DNA of 64,000 nt from Onchocerca volvulus (Eukaryota; Nematoda; Chromadorea; Rhabditida; Onchocercidae), in NCBI GenBank assembly GCA_000499405.2, contig HG738140.1, forward strand, positions 7,777,560 to 7,841,559. The letters are read 5' to 3'. Position numbers and translations under genes: made by a program. Under the pieces are notes generated by a model. It was not told the DNA's origin. It saw only the letters and a list, made by a program, of their open reading frames with translations, and did not search any database. Every line of letters starts with the position of its first letter. The first letter of the stretch is position 1. Below, in pieces: positions 36,901 to 48,599 of this stretch.

Positions 36901-36940
36901 CAGTGGTTGTCGCAGCTCCAGAAGATGGTATTGTTGACAT
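26925..36940 (-). CDS. jun-1: Jun bZIP transcription factor (AP-1 subunit), 375 aa, 7 coding exons
   Basis: Exons: 36940-36745, 36363-36277, 32579-32417, 30026-29779, 29442-29277, 27903-27777, 27065-26925. The sum is 1,128 nt (375 aa plus stop) with all phases matching. Residues 23-34 (LKQLKSSMHLDF) resemble the c-Jun delta-domain JNK docking site. Residues 49-57 (LLDIIKASP) resemble the region around c-Jun Ser73. GTTTPTPTKLLYP (67-79) equals the c-Jun Thr91/Thr93 motif, and QYAQGFIDAL (88-97) the conserved EGF-ALAELH block. A poly-Gln run and Ser/Thr-rich middle follow. The basic region is at 298-322 (ARNRLAASKCR) and the zipper at 326-358, ending HNNGC as in Jun (NSGC). Jun binds TGA(C/G)TCA as homo- or heterodimers with Fos in the nucleus. 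Start: ATG at 36940, 17 bases after a TTTCTAG acceptor. Confidence 0.93.
31020..31400 (-). promoter_or_regulatory. GC-richer island inside jun intron 3, possible internal promoter
   Basis: Within the intron between exons 32579-32417 and 30026-29779, this block is unusually rich in G+C, with GCAGGT repeats (31110-31127), CTGCTG runs and CTCTCCCTCC. A TGACTCA AP-1 site lies close by at 30948-30954. The next exon (30026-29779) has in-frame ATG codons (MQAAMSGMGS). A promoter here would make a short Jun without the docking and phosphorylation region. This is inference from composition and position. Confidence 0.25.
32580..36276 (-). other. jun intron 2, 3.7 kb
   Basis: It has poly-A tracts near 34130-34165 and the partial dispersed repeat at 35.6 kb. 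No further exon was recognised on either strand. Confidence 0.6.
35610..35790. repeat. Second partial copy of the 25 kb repeat family
   Basis: ACAATGTTGCATTCGAATAG here matches ACAACGTTGCATTCGAGTAG in the 25 kb patch at 18 of 20 bases, and it continues into a T-rich run. A small hairpin CTGTCA-TACGG-TGACAG follows at about 35679-35695. It lies inside the 3.7 kb jun intron 2. The copy is short and degraded. Confidence 0.45.
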
Positions 36941-36957
36941 TTCTTTTTAAAAATTCT
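36941..36957 (-). other. jun 5' UTR start of exon, cis or trans-splice acceptor
   Basis: On the minus strand TTTAATTTCTAG precedes a short leader (AATTTTTAAAAAGAA) and the jun ATG. It can serve as acceptor for an upstream non-coding exon or for spliced-leader addition. A strong donor GTAAGT lies on the same strand at 37606, after ATCAA, and could end such a 5' exon. Both are read from the sequence; their use is inference. Confidence 0.45.
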
Positions 36958-38849
36958 AGAAATTAAAGGAAGGGCATTGGATAAAGCAAATGTTCGATGA
37001 ATAATCCGGGAAAATATATCATTTCGGCGGGATTTGAAGAAGGTATAAAATGCTATCGTAATAATGGATTTAACAAAGTGATTCAAGAAAACATATTAAT
37101 ATATTAATAGTTCAGAAAAAATTCGGAAATATAAAGTACTGTACGCTTTCCTGTTTTGGGATTAAAATCAGCACATATATTCAATGGAAGGTTCTAGATT
37201 TGACAATATGAATGAATAATGATAGACAATGAATCTTAAAAGTAGGAATTTGCTTAGTATAAATAGAAAATATTTTAGACTATACATAATCTTTCCTTAT
37301 TTCTTTCTTACAAATTAATTATTACAATAGTAACAACATAAAAGTTCGATTTGATTCATTATATAAATAAATAATCTTCTTCAGAAAGTATAGATATCTA
37401 TTTCAGCAACCAATCTAATAATCTTTTACGTCTTTGAAATATATTACCATTGTTTTAAGAAGATATTATGAGATAAGAATAAGAAAGTTATCTGCTTGGA
37501 ATTAATAGATTGGAAAAAAGCTTCGCATTCCTATTAGATCTAAAGGTTCAAATCATACAGAATACTTTCTGTCTATACTGTATTGGGAAAAAAAGAAGTT
37601 TACTTACTTGATTCGATGCATTTTAGAACGAAATTGATACCTCCTATGTAATTCCAATTTACAGACGAAAAGATTGAGATGACACTTTGCATAGCGTTTC
37701 ATCATTATATATGATCACTGCTGATGTTCTGGAGATTTTTGTTAATACCAACATGACCTTATGATCTTTATGATAACATATGTGATATTGCTGTAAGTAA
37801 AGGGGTTGCAGAACATCATATCCTTGCTGAGAATGAATTTTGAATGGGAAATTGGAATGATTTTTTTTAAAGTTAAACTAAGTTCAATATTCTAAAAATC
37901 AAACTAAAAGAAATTGGGTAAGACACAATCCGATGAAGATTTGAGATAAACGATGTATATACAGAAACCATGTCTTGAAACTAAAGTAAATAATCTTTCA
38001 ATTAACCTGAACCTCCCACATTTATAAATTATAGATATGCTAGATGCTTACCGTTCCGAATAACTAGCAAGATCTCTTTAGGCCGTCACAATTTCAATGT
38101 GATTAGATATTATTTTCTAGAATACTCAATAGATTTTGTAAAAGATAATAATATGCAACATAATAATAAGCAAAATATTATAGAGAATCAGTTGAACAAA
38201 AAGAAGCTTGGTGTCTTTACATTTTGCTCACATGACGTTACGATGACCCAAGATGCCCTTTAGCATTCACAATACAATAAATAGTACAAGTTGAGTTTCC
38301 ATGTTAGTGTCCTAAGGAATAATGAAGACGAAAATAAATAAATGAATGAAGTACTGAACGTTTTACTATAGATAAGTGTGAAGTCGACATCCATTAAGTG
38401 AAAATATGCCAATCAGTTAATTCAGGAAGAAAGAACAACTTGCAACAAAGCTTCGCGGAATTCGTCCTCGGGAATTCCTATTCCGGTGTCTTTCATTGGA
38501 AGCCATCAATATTGCCGAAACACAGGTAAGACTTCATTATTATATTTATTATCTATTTTTTTCTCACTTCTACTTATATTTATGTTACTTGGCTCTATTA
38601 TATATTTAGTACTATTTGCTAATTATTAGTAGCTAATTAGAATAGAAACGGTCGAACGTACAAATTTAACAGTTAGGCAAAAGAGAGCAATGAAGACCAG
38701 TCAACGCTTACGTAAAAACTTATCAGTAGTGAAGCATACGCGTACACGTATAGTAAGCGGACACGCATACGTATACGATTCTTCCGAAGAAATAGCGATA
38801 TACTCGACGGTGGTTGGTGCTGTATTGTGTTGGTTCAGCCTGAAATGGA

Positions 38850-39004
38850 TGAGTCAGTGCAAAATCAGTTGGATGGGTGATGAGTCATGTTCTATAGAAC
38901 TCTCCACGAAATATGCGATATTTTGAGCTGCCTAAACTTACATTCTACACACAATTACACTATTTCTCGCACCACACTCCTTCAATACTCATCGCATGAC
39001 GTCA
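38850..39004. promoter_or_regulatory. AP-1/CRE cluster upstream of jun
   Basis: Three consensus sites lie within 155 bases: TGAGTCA at 38850-38856, TGAGTCA at 38881-38887 and the palindrome TGACGTCA at 38997-39004. They are 1.9-2.1 kb upstream of the jun start codon and about 1.2-1.4 kb upstream of the putative 5' exon donor. TGAGTCA is the optimal Jun/Fos site and TGACGTCA the optimal CRE/ATF-Jun site. c-jun promoters in other animals are autoregulated through such sites, so this is a plausible jun enhancer or promoter. The surrounding 38.7-39.25 kb is richer in G+C than its flanks. Confidence 0.5.
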
Positions 39005-42000
39005 TCATCTTTAAAATAGCTCTAACTGCTATCTTGTGTTCACTTTCATGTCTTCTTCCATGTGTATGAAGATGTACGGAAATAGGGGTGTTATCAGTGA
39101 TATGGCAGCAGAGGTCATTGATAAATTAGAGAGCAAAGGGGAGTGGAAACATCGATTAAAAGAAGGTTGAGTGCAATCAATAAGTGCATGTGGCGTGGCG
39201 CACGTGAACGTGACGGAATAAAAGGCTTTATGGCTTCTTAAGGCCGCATAATTTTCCTTGCATTGATAGTATCCTGCTTCATATATGTTAGCATCACACG
39301 TCTTCCTATCAATGACGTGAAATTCATTTCCATGGAGAAAATAAAAATAAGGAAAGTAAATAAATCAAAAAGCATAAATAAAAGTAGTAATCAGTCGCCG
39401 GGAAGAGTAGTTGCATAAAATAAAATTAAGAAAAAAAATCTCATACGGAAGTAATCAATAAGAAGTTAGACATCTTCTGCCACATGTACCGTTATACATT
39501 GCGCGCAACTTGAGGGCATATTCAGAGATTATTTCATAAAATTTGTAAATTCAAGTCTACAATAAGTCTACAATATTAAATTCAAGTCTACAATATGTAA
39601 ATTCAAGTCTACAATATTCTTCCTATTTTGCAAGCTGACGCAGGGCATTCAAAAGTATTCCTTTAAAACTAATTAATCAGTGAATTCATTTCTGTATTCT
39701 CTCTTCTTCATGTACTGCTATATTACCCTAATTAATTTCCCTGCTAGTACTATTCGATCAGTCATTCATGAAATATAACATAAAGTTCGCGATATGAGCA
39801 TCAAAGCGTCCCATTCATTCAAACGATCTACGGGTAAAATTATATTCTTTCAGAGTAGAATTCAAGTTAACAAATGGTATAAGTAGGAAGGAAGCAAGAA
39901 GAAGTTTTAGTAGCTCAAAATGTCATCAGCAACACGAACACAGCATTTTCGCAACATACTGTAAAGGTGACGAATTCCTGTACGGAGAAATTAAAATGAT
40001 TGGCGATGAAAAACCGGAAAAAATGACTTAAAAAAAATTGTCTCATTTATTTTACCTTTCTCAAAGCTACCTGCAACAAAAATAGATAGAAAAGTAAGAA
40101 AAATGCAAAGAAAAGCGATGGAAATAAAAATATCGTTTTTTTAAAATAAATCTCTCGAAGAAACCAGACTGGCCTTTTACCAATGGATGTTGCAGAATAG
40201 AAACTGTCACCGAATGAGTTGTTTGCATCATGTAATTTCTGCACGAAATAAAAACTTTCGGATTGCAAAGTATGCTATGATTAAAAAACTTTTGTTGCAT
40301 GAGTTTGAATAAAAAAAAAAAGACAAAATAAAATAGAAATCATACAGTATCATATATAGCCACGAATAGTCAGTCCAATTTTTTTTGCCAAGTATGTAAG
40401 ATTTAATATATTTTAACAAAATTTTAACAGTGAAAAATAATAACTAATTTCAATTAAGTAAAATCAGCTTGCAGCAATAGAAGTCTCGAGAAAAAAATAT
40501 CTCAAGAAAAAACAAAAACATCATCATTGACGAATGACGATACAATGGGAAATTATCGGATAATACATGGAATGCGGTAAATTAGGTGAAATTATGGTGG
40601 CGGATTATGAAGAAGAAGATGAAAAAGAAAGCCGAATAATAAAAAAAAAAAAAAAAGGTTAGAGATGGACAAAATGGCGTGAATATTTTTTTGAGAAAAA
40701 CTGGATATAAATCGGTGAATCATTATCTATCTTTATAGCAGTTCTCTCTCCCGTCTCAAACACTATTAATGACGTAGTTGATACTTGATAACAAACAGAT
40801 AGCGTTTAACAAAGCTTTTGCAAGAGCACAACCCCCAATTATTCGTTAGCAATATCTCTATTCTTGTCTTTTCAAAGATCACTGCATATTAATAATACTA
40901 GGATGGTACGAAGCTACATTTATTCATCGAAAAATGTTGCTGATAACAATAGTCTGAGATCTAAATCTGATCATAAAATAACTTGAAAAGACTCAAAATG
41001 CATTTAAGATATAAGTATTTTCATTTAAGATTTGAAATTTTAAATATTGTCAAGTAATTTGTAATTTTTGCAATTTTGTAATACACTAATCGCGCAAAGA
41101 TAGAACTATCAAGCATGATAACAATATCCTGAGAACTGAAAGAATTGATTCATGGTGATAGCTATTATAGAATAATTATTGTTATTATTTAAATCATAAA
41201 GATTTGAAATTTCAGATAATTGGACAGTGTAACCATTTGAAGCATTTTATTATTTTGCTGAAAATTAACAATCAAATTCATTTCTTAATTGTATCTTAAA
41301 TAACGTAACTTTCGAAAGTTATGGGAAATTTTGACATTTTGTTGGAAATCACCGACATTTTGGTGCCACAGTTATTATGAATTCGGAAGTCCAACATTTT
41401 TTGCTTTCAAGTGATCATCGTTCCTTTATTCACATAAACTTATTCTAAACTTTTAAAGTAATAAAAAAATATAGCAATTTTGCCTTTACCAAAAGGGAAA
41501 AATTTGTTTAGCTTATCACCCAATTTTTTTCTTTCTTCAATTCTTCATTGTCTATGTTTTCATTTTTTTTTTCGTTTGTTTATTACAATTATGAAATCAT
41601 AATGGAGATGACGAAAACACTTTAAGAACTTTATTCATGGTGACAATAAAAAATAACTGGAATTAACTAAGTAAACTGAACTTACGTCAAACGAATTTCA
41701 TCAAGTAGTTCGTTGGATGAATATAGGATTTTTACATCAAATTCTTGATCACGTTCATTCGAAAAAAAACTGTTCCAAAAAGTTGAAATAATTAAAATTT
41801 TTTATTGTGCGAAGAACTGTAAATGAATAATGCGAAAGTGAAATCGAAAGAAATCACCGGCAATAATATTTGAGATGAGAAAGACCACTGGCAAACAAAA
41901 AGTAGCAATGACAATGGTTGAAAGTATTTATCAATAATTTAGCACGTGAGAAAACTAAACATTAACTATCATTTAAAGAAAACACGAACAGAAAAGCACA

Positions 42001-42139
42001 GATATTTATACAATCTTAAATTATTTTAGAGACCTAAAATAATCAAAACTATACAAAAAGGAAGGTAAATCAGAATGAAATTTATTGGATTTCTCCACGT
42101 AAAAAATTTTTAAATCCCGTGAATTCTGATTGATCTATT

Positions 42140-42420
42140 TCCTTTTTTTTTCTTTTTTTTTTTTTTTTTTTTGGATCAGTGATAAATACAATTTCCGTTT
42201 TGAATTGTGTAAATGCTTTCAAAAAAGTTCTATTCTTTTTTTTTAAGATTAAGATCAAAGTAGTGAATAGAAATTCATTTGATGAATATTCAATATTAAA
42301 TATAGAATGAAAAGCAATGCTTTGAAGAATAGGAAGGGCAAATATCAGTACAACGAAGAGAAAACAAAAAAAAAAAAAAAGAAAAAAAGCAGAAAAAAGA
42401 AAAAAAAAAAACGACTGAGT
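42140..42420. repeat. Poly-T and poly-A/purine tracts
   Basis: T-rich run at about 42141-42172 and a purine tract of A with scattered G and C at about 42362-42412. They lie in the intergenic region between jun and TMEM53. No open frame of note. Confidence 0.6.
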
Positions 42421-43256
42421 AAAGTTTTCTTCCGTAGTTTCATTAAAACTTTTCCCGTATGATGCAGAAGAAGCTAAAAATTTACTTTAAAAAGCAATAA
42501 TACATTACTTTTACGTTTCTTTCTGTCATGTATTAATGACTTTATACTCATTTTATACATTATACATTGTAAAAATTGCGAAAAATATTAGTAGTCGCTT
42601 ACAATTCATCTTATCGAATATTTGGAGTCAGTATCATTATCAATTTTTAAGACGTCGAATATTTTATCTGCAATTGCAATAAAAGCACATCAAAGATTAG
42701 TTTTTATAACATAGTTTTTCCATACTTTTTTACATTTCTTCTTCATATCACACACAAAAAGCTCTCTTTATTACTAACCGGATTAAGTTCAAAAACCCAA
42801 ATTGGTGACATATGACTTCTCTTTTTTTAGAATAATACAGTCTATTCCATATAATTTCCATTATACAGATAATATATTAAACACATTAAAAAAATCAAGG
42901 AAGAGATCATTCATATTTAAGGAGTATAGATATCGGCTAATAGCAAACTAGCAGAAACGATGAATAAACAGAATAGCGATGAGGGATATGAAGATATTTT
43001 CCGAGAACCAGGAGCTGCTAAGAAAAACTTATGAAATATAATGCTGGAATAGATAGAAATGGATTTATTGTTTCAATAATTATACCACATCTATAACCGG
43101 ATTATATAGTAATTGTAGTTAAGCAATCCAAAAAAAGACATTCATTTGACAAATAAAATAACGATATTAGAATTAATTAATGCTCGTGCACTCTTAAGTA
43201 CTGATTAAATAAATACTGGATTGAAATGATTGAGATTCAAAACTGGATAAATATTA

Positions 43257-45033
43257 TTACCTAAGAAAGTGATTTTTGATAATTTTGTTATCATTTTCAA
43301 CTTTTCTGAGAAATTCTACGCAAGCCTGTTCGTATTCCTCTGGATGAAGTCGATAATGCTGACAGTGAAGTGTGTCATTAAAAAATAGCTTTGAAACTTC
43401 CGCTTTTTGTTCATGCTCATGCATCATAAACTGCTCGATGCTTTCTGCCGAACAGATAGAATCCGTAGAGCTGTAGATATAAAGCTGATATTTTGGCAGG
43501 TCTTTCATTGCCAACATCCGACAATAAGAATAGTTCCGTTCATAAACATCTTTATCCCACTGAGAACGAAGCCAAATCATGGAACGATGTATTGAAAAAT
43601 AGCCAACTAGTATCAGACGATAAGTTTCACGTAAAGTATTGCCGTAAGCAGATGGTGGCAGCATAGCAAATGATATCGCTGCTGCTGCCTGCCATGGTGT
43701 GACATTTGCTGGAGAACTGAAAATTGGAGACTTTAGTATCAAAAAAAGTAATAATATGCAAATTTTCATATATATTAGACCATTAACATTTGATATAAAG
43801 AAAGAAACTGAAATGCAGTCTACACATATTCTTAATGAAAAGATGTCATTATAACGGAATAGCGCTATTCAAAGCACCTAACGGGACTCAACAACAATCA
43901 AAATTTCTAGAATGCAAAATTTCTTTTAAGTATCACCAATTCTAATTCTAATCTGACTTTAACACGGTTCAGTCAATATCATCGATAGTTTTCTAATCTG
44001 ATATACTGTTTAATCTGAGAAAATTATTAAGCTTTCAATTCTCTATAATTAGATCTAATAACAACTAACAGTTTTACAATTTAATCAGTTATAATCCAAA
44101 TGAAAAAGATAAGCACAAGTATATGATATTATATTTTTCATTTAGCTCTATATTATAGTCAAAAAAGGTGTGATTTTTTCCTTCCTTCAAACCACAAAAA
44201 CTTTAGAATATGATCGGAACAAGACAAACTGTTCAATATACCTGTCAAAAATCAAGCCTTTAAATCTCGGTTTCAATGCTTTGCAATCCGCGACTGTGTC
44301 CAGCAAATCCCATAAGGCGCAAAACGTTGAACAACCGTTCATGCTAAACATGTGACAATATATAGATAGCGCCGTTGTTGTTTCGAGAATTTTTTCATAA
44401 ATATCCAATGCGAATTTCCGATAACATGAGAAAGACCGGATTTTCTGGATATCAGCCGTAAAACGTAAAACCGAACAACTGAAATTAATCTGGGAGAAGT
44501 ATGAGCTAGAAAAGAAGAATGATAAAGGATCTTCTGAACCTGATGAAGATTGAACTTAATAACTCAGTTTAATTAACTGAGTGTGATAAATATCAGTGAG
44601 TATGCGAAACTCTCTAAGTACCAAATGACTTAGCTGTATCATCCGGAACTCTTAATTTCTCAGAATATCAGTTTTTATTCATAATCTTTATAAGAAACAA
44701 CTTCCTCACTACTTTAAGAAACCAGTATAAATATCATATTGATTCGCGCTTTATCAAGCAATTGAAACTGCCTAATAGAGATCTTCTGGAATTCGAGTAA
44801 TTGTTTGTTCATATGGAAACAATTTAAGTTATTGCAAGTGCGCTTTTTCTCCCCATTGATATGTGAAATTAAAAATATTACTTTTTTTCGTAGAATTTGG
44901 CATATTTTGCCAAATAGCGATCGCTGCAACCAGCCCATCCAAAGAGTAAAACAAGGCTTGCTTCTGGGTTACTATGCTTCATTAACTGCATTTCTCCATC
45001 ACCAAAAACTTGAGAATTCTCTTCAGCATCCAT
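43257..45033 (-). CDS. TMEM53 family protein (DUF829, alpha/beta-hydrolase-like), 282 aa
   Basis: Exons 45033-44882, 44478-44242 and 43716-43257 add to 849 nt (282 aa plus stop) with phases 2 and 2 matching. Human TMEM53 is of nearly equal length. Family landmarks are LVLLFGWAGCSDRYLAKYAK (residues 27-46), HMFSMNGC (93-100), FDSSPANVTPW (128-138), YIYSSTDSIC (209-218) and HCQHYRLHPEEYEQACVEFL (247-266). TMEM53/NET4 proteins are nuclear-envelope-associated, and their fold is that of an alpha/beta hydrolase. Ser96, Asp215 and His247 or His250 are in the right order for a catalytic triad, but activity is an inference. The ATG at 45033 is the first in frame after an upstream stop, and a TTCTTAG acceptor 29 nt before it could receive a spliced leader. 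Hydrophobicity in the middle (A140-P151) is modest; no clear multi-span topology is seen. Confidence 0.9.
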
Positions 45034-45861
45034 CAATTTCCGTATATTTCGATTTGTATGCCCTAAGAAGATGTATGCTTTAAAAATGAATTAATTAAGT
45101 ATTACAAGTAAGACAAAAACGCGTTCAAGAAACAGCAAAAATAGCCAAATTACAACCAAATTAACAAATTAAGTCAGTGAATGAAAAGTGATCTAAGCAA
45201 ACTTTTTTGGATATTTAAGGAATATAAAAATAAAAATAATGGACTATTCTTATGACATATCAAGTAAGAGATCCGAAATCTTCGACTGATGCCACGCAAA
45301 AAAAGAAGACAAGTGAAAGTAAAACGGAATTTGATAAATCATTATCATTTCATATTTGGTAAGACAAAAAAGAAAATAGAAATCGAAAGATTTTGAGAAA
45401 AAGTACAATAACGAAAAACTGATAATGAACAATGGTTTCTTTCAATTATCAGTTTTCCGATCTTATCAAAATTGAAATAAAAGTGCCATCATAATTTATC
45501 CTACATTTGATTACAATCGATCCGCATCTTATCTTTCAATACAATTATTTGTGATAACAGACTATGTAAGACTAATTCAAAATATTAAAATTGGCAACAT
45601 ATCAATGCAACCCCGCAAATAAACCAACTCTTTTTGTATACATGCGCATTGCATGTGATTTGCATGCTCAACATATGCAACCTAATAGAATCCGACCCAA
45701 TGGCAAGGCAACACTCTGCCTATAATAAGAAAAGACGGTTTGTCTAATGCAAGCATTGCATTTTTTTTTTGTAAAAAAAAAACATCGATGGATGCCTCAA
45801 TTACCACTATTTTACACATTAGTCTCGCTCGTTTCATTCTGCTGCAATTCACATAATTTGC

Positions 45862-46302
45862 ATGATTCTACATGTAGTGTATTTCAATAAGCAAAGTTTA
45901 CAACTGCAATCTATTGCTAAATATAAGTTATTAAAAAAATATATAGAATACAAGAAAATATGGCAAGAAACACTATTACATAATCGTAAATTAAGTATAG
46001 AAAGTGGCAAATTTTTATTCCCGATCAATTGTGAAAAGAAACTAGCTCGAGAGTTATTAGTCAGTCACAAACTACAGAAATATAATCGAATTTTTGAAAA
46101 TGCTTCCTATCACTTTATCAACACGAAATTCATTTTTCTTATTACCGTCAAAGTTTCGGGACAACAATTACTTTGCATCCTTCATCTTCTCCTTTTAATC
46201 TATCAACTAATAAATATCAGCCAAGTCCAAAAACAAAGAAACAAGCCAGAAGAGAAGAGCCATAAGACCACATCAAATAATTTAAGCATCAATTCAAATT
46301 GA
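45862..46302 (+). CDS. Unrecognised 146-aa open frame, doubtful
   Basis: Begins at an ATG and runs 146 codons with Lys, Leu, Ile and Asn dominating. It has no signal peptide, no clean membrane segment except a Leu-rich stretch (about residues 102-117), and no family motif I know. It is one of the longest open frames in the window, yet its composition is what AT-rich DNA gives by chance. I list it only because of its length. Confidence 0.12.
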   Translation: MILHVVYFNKQSLQLQSIAKYKLLKKYIEYKKIWQETLLHNRKLSIESGKFLFPINCEKKLARELLVSHKLQKYNRIFENASYHFINTKFIFLITVKVSGQQLLCILHLLLLIYQLINISQVQKQRNKPEEKSHKTTSNNLSINSN

Positions 46303-46460
46303 AAATCAATCAATCGCTCGCTTAGAGGTCCTTAGCCCTGGCCCGACATGAAAATAATGCACCCCATCTCGTAACTTAAATTGAAAATCGATCAATCGCT
46401 CGTTTGTAGATCCTCAACCCCAATCCAATATGAAAGTAATGCATCCCATCTCACAAAATA
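46296..46460. repeat. Diverged tandem duplication, about 82-bp unit, two copies
   Basis: Copy 1 starts AAATTGAAAATCAATCAATC and copy 2, about 82 bases later, AAATTGAAAATCGATCAATC. Both continue through matching CGCTCG, GATCC/GGTCC, ATGAAA-TAATGCA-CCCATCTC blocks. The copies differ at roughly one base in five. Located between TMEM53 and the ETS gene. Confidence 0.6.
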
Positions 46461-48599
46461 TATTCAATGATTTTTTTTCATTCTCAAATTGGCTAGTTGA
46501 TTTCATTTAATATACGAAAAAAATTTCATATAGAAATTTGGGAGCATAAATTAGACCTATTAAAAGAAAATTGATCAACTGATCAATTTGTCTGGAAAAA
46601 TTATAAATGATAAGTTTACCTTAAAAATAAAAAAAATGATAAGTTTTTTTAATATAATCGATATTGTTTGACATCATATTTGTATATCTGTGAAATTTCG
46701 CTCGGATAAAAAAAATGAAAAAGAATCACTTCAAGAATACAGACTGAGAAAAGGGATCAGTTCTAGACTAATAGCTGAACAAATTTTATCGCAAGAGAAT
46801 TCTCTGGATCACTTTGATTTCAACTTATGCTCTTTGCAACAAAATTAATATAAGATAATTAAGAATGTCATATATTCTCTCCAGGTGTATTTCCTCTATC
46901 TTTCTTGCATAAATTTTGGGGAATATCTCGAAATATTGGCATTTAACATGCTATACGAATTGTTCAAACATAAATATTAACATCAACATTTGAAATTATC
47001 ACAGAAAAATTTCTAATATCCAATTGCTCTAATAATATGGTCACTTTTAATTTTCTTATCCATTTATAAACTTGCAATTTCGAAATTAAATGTTTGGAAA
47101 TTTAAATTTTTTCTGAAAAATTAGTAAAAAGGATATTTTTGTTTTAGTCTTATCTTTTTTTCCCCTCTTCAGTACTATAAGTAGCGAAAAAATTGTGAAT
47201 GAGATGACAAATAAATATGAGTTAAAACTTAAGTTCAAGACAGTACTTTCGATGAAATTTTTTCAAAAAATATTGCGCTGTTTACATAATTGTTTCTTTT
47301 TTCAAAAATATTATTTTATTTGCATAACAGTTATTGCATTATTTATATAAGTAATTACAATTATTATTTAATTATTACTTTATTTACATAATTGATTCAT
47401 ACAGCTATTATTGATGGCAGGATATCGGAAATTAGAGATGATTGATCTGTCCCAAAGCAATAAAATATTGTATCTTGTTAAAAATATGACAAGTCATTGA
47501 CATCATCGTCTGCTACTGATAAATAGGAAATTTTTCCTTCTCTTATTTTCAGACTTAGCTTATCCATAATTCATTTGTATCGATTTGGGAGATGGTCGAT
47601 TTCACTGATATTTTTAATGTGATGGATGATATTTGGGAGAAGTCGACATAAAAAATAATCGGAAAGCTCATAAGTTCCCCAAAAAAAAAAAGAAAGAAAA
47701 AAAATGATGGATGAGCTTTTCATTCTTTTTTTTTTCGATAATATTCGATTGAATGTTTCATTCGCCTCAGAGATGGAAAATTCTTCTGTACTTTTCTTCG
47801 AAAATCAAATGATAACTCTGCTATTAGGATCCAGATAAAATAATCTTTTAAAGTAATCGATAAATCGAAAGATTTTCACTTTATTAGCACCTAGTCTTCT
47901 TCTTGATCTCGAAATAAGTGATCTGATCAGCATCGAATCAACAGGAAGATATTGTCATTAAATATTGGATACTTTCCTCTTAATTTAAACGAAATTTCCG
48001 TGTCGAACATGCGAACTTATTTTTCATCTTTACTTCACTTTTATTTGTAAATCAAAATCTTACAGAAATTCAATTTATGCTGTTATACTATCACAACATA
48101 TATTGATTTAGTTTGATCTAATTCAAGGATTTAAAGTTTAAAACAAATAAAATTACAATGAGATCAATTACAATGACCAAGATAAATTTAATAAAAAAAA
48201 TGAAAATCTATCAATTATCTACAAAAAAAAGCCATGAATTATTATTTTTGCATTCAAAGTCTCTACTATCATAAAAGCTAAGATTGAAATTCTAAATAAC
48301 TGAATAAAAATGCAGATTTTACTAATTATGTATTTTCAAGTACAGGAAAATGTAATACTATAAAAGTCGATATTGACAGCAAGTCAATATTTAAATTTTT
48401 AAAAGAATAATTTACATGCACGAGAAATGAAAGGAAAAAAGGATTTGTAAAAATTCATATGTCAAATATATAATTGTGAGAACTACAACTGAATACAGAA
48501 ATGGAATAATTGAAATCGGAATTTAAAAAAGATGGTTTTTCCATGTTCTGATTCGTAAATAATTCTCATCATTTAATTACTATATTACATCAACCAGTA

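Larger units (their letters stand above)
36958..43256. other. Intergenic, jun 5' region and TMEM53 3' side
   Basis: It contains a strong minus-strand donor (GTAAGT) at 37606, probably ending a jun 5' UTR exon. The AP-1/CRE cluster is at 38850-39004. On the plus strand, CCGAAACACAG|GTAAGA at 38526 is also a strong donor after an open stretch (38440-38526), without a recognisable product. From 39.3 to 43.2 kb only AT-rich DNA with homopolymers was seen. Confidence 0.45.
45034..48599. other. Intergenic, between TMEM53 and the ETS gene
   Basis: AT-rich. It holds an unrecognised 146-codon plus-strand open frame (45862-46302) and the 82-bp tandem duplication that follows it. The ETS 3' UTR lies at the right end. 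Nothing else was recognised. Confidence 0.5.
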
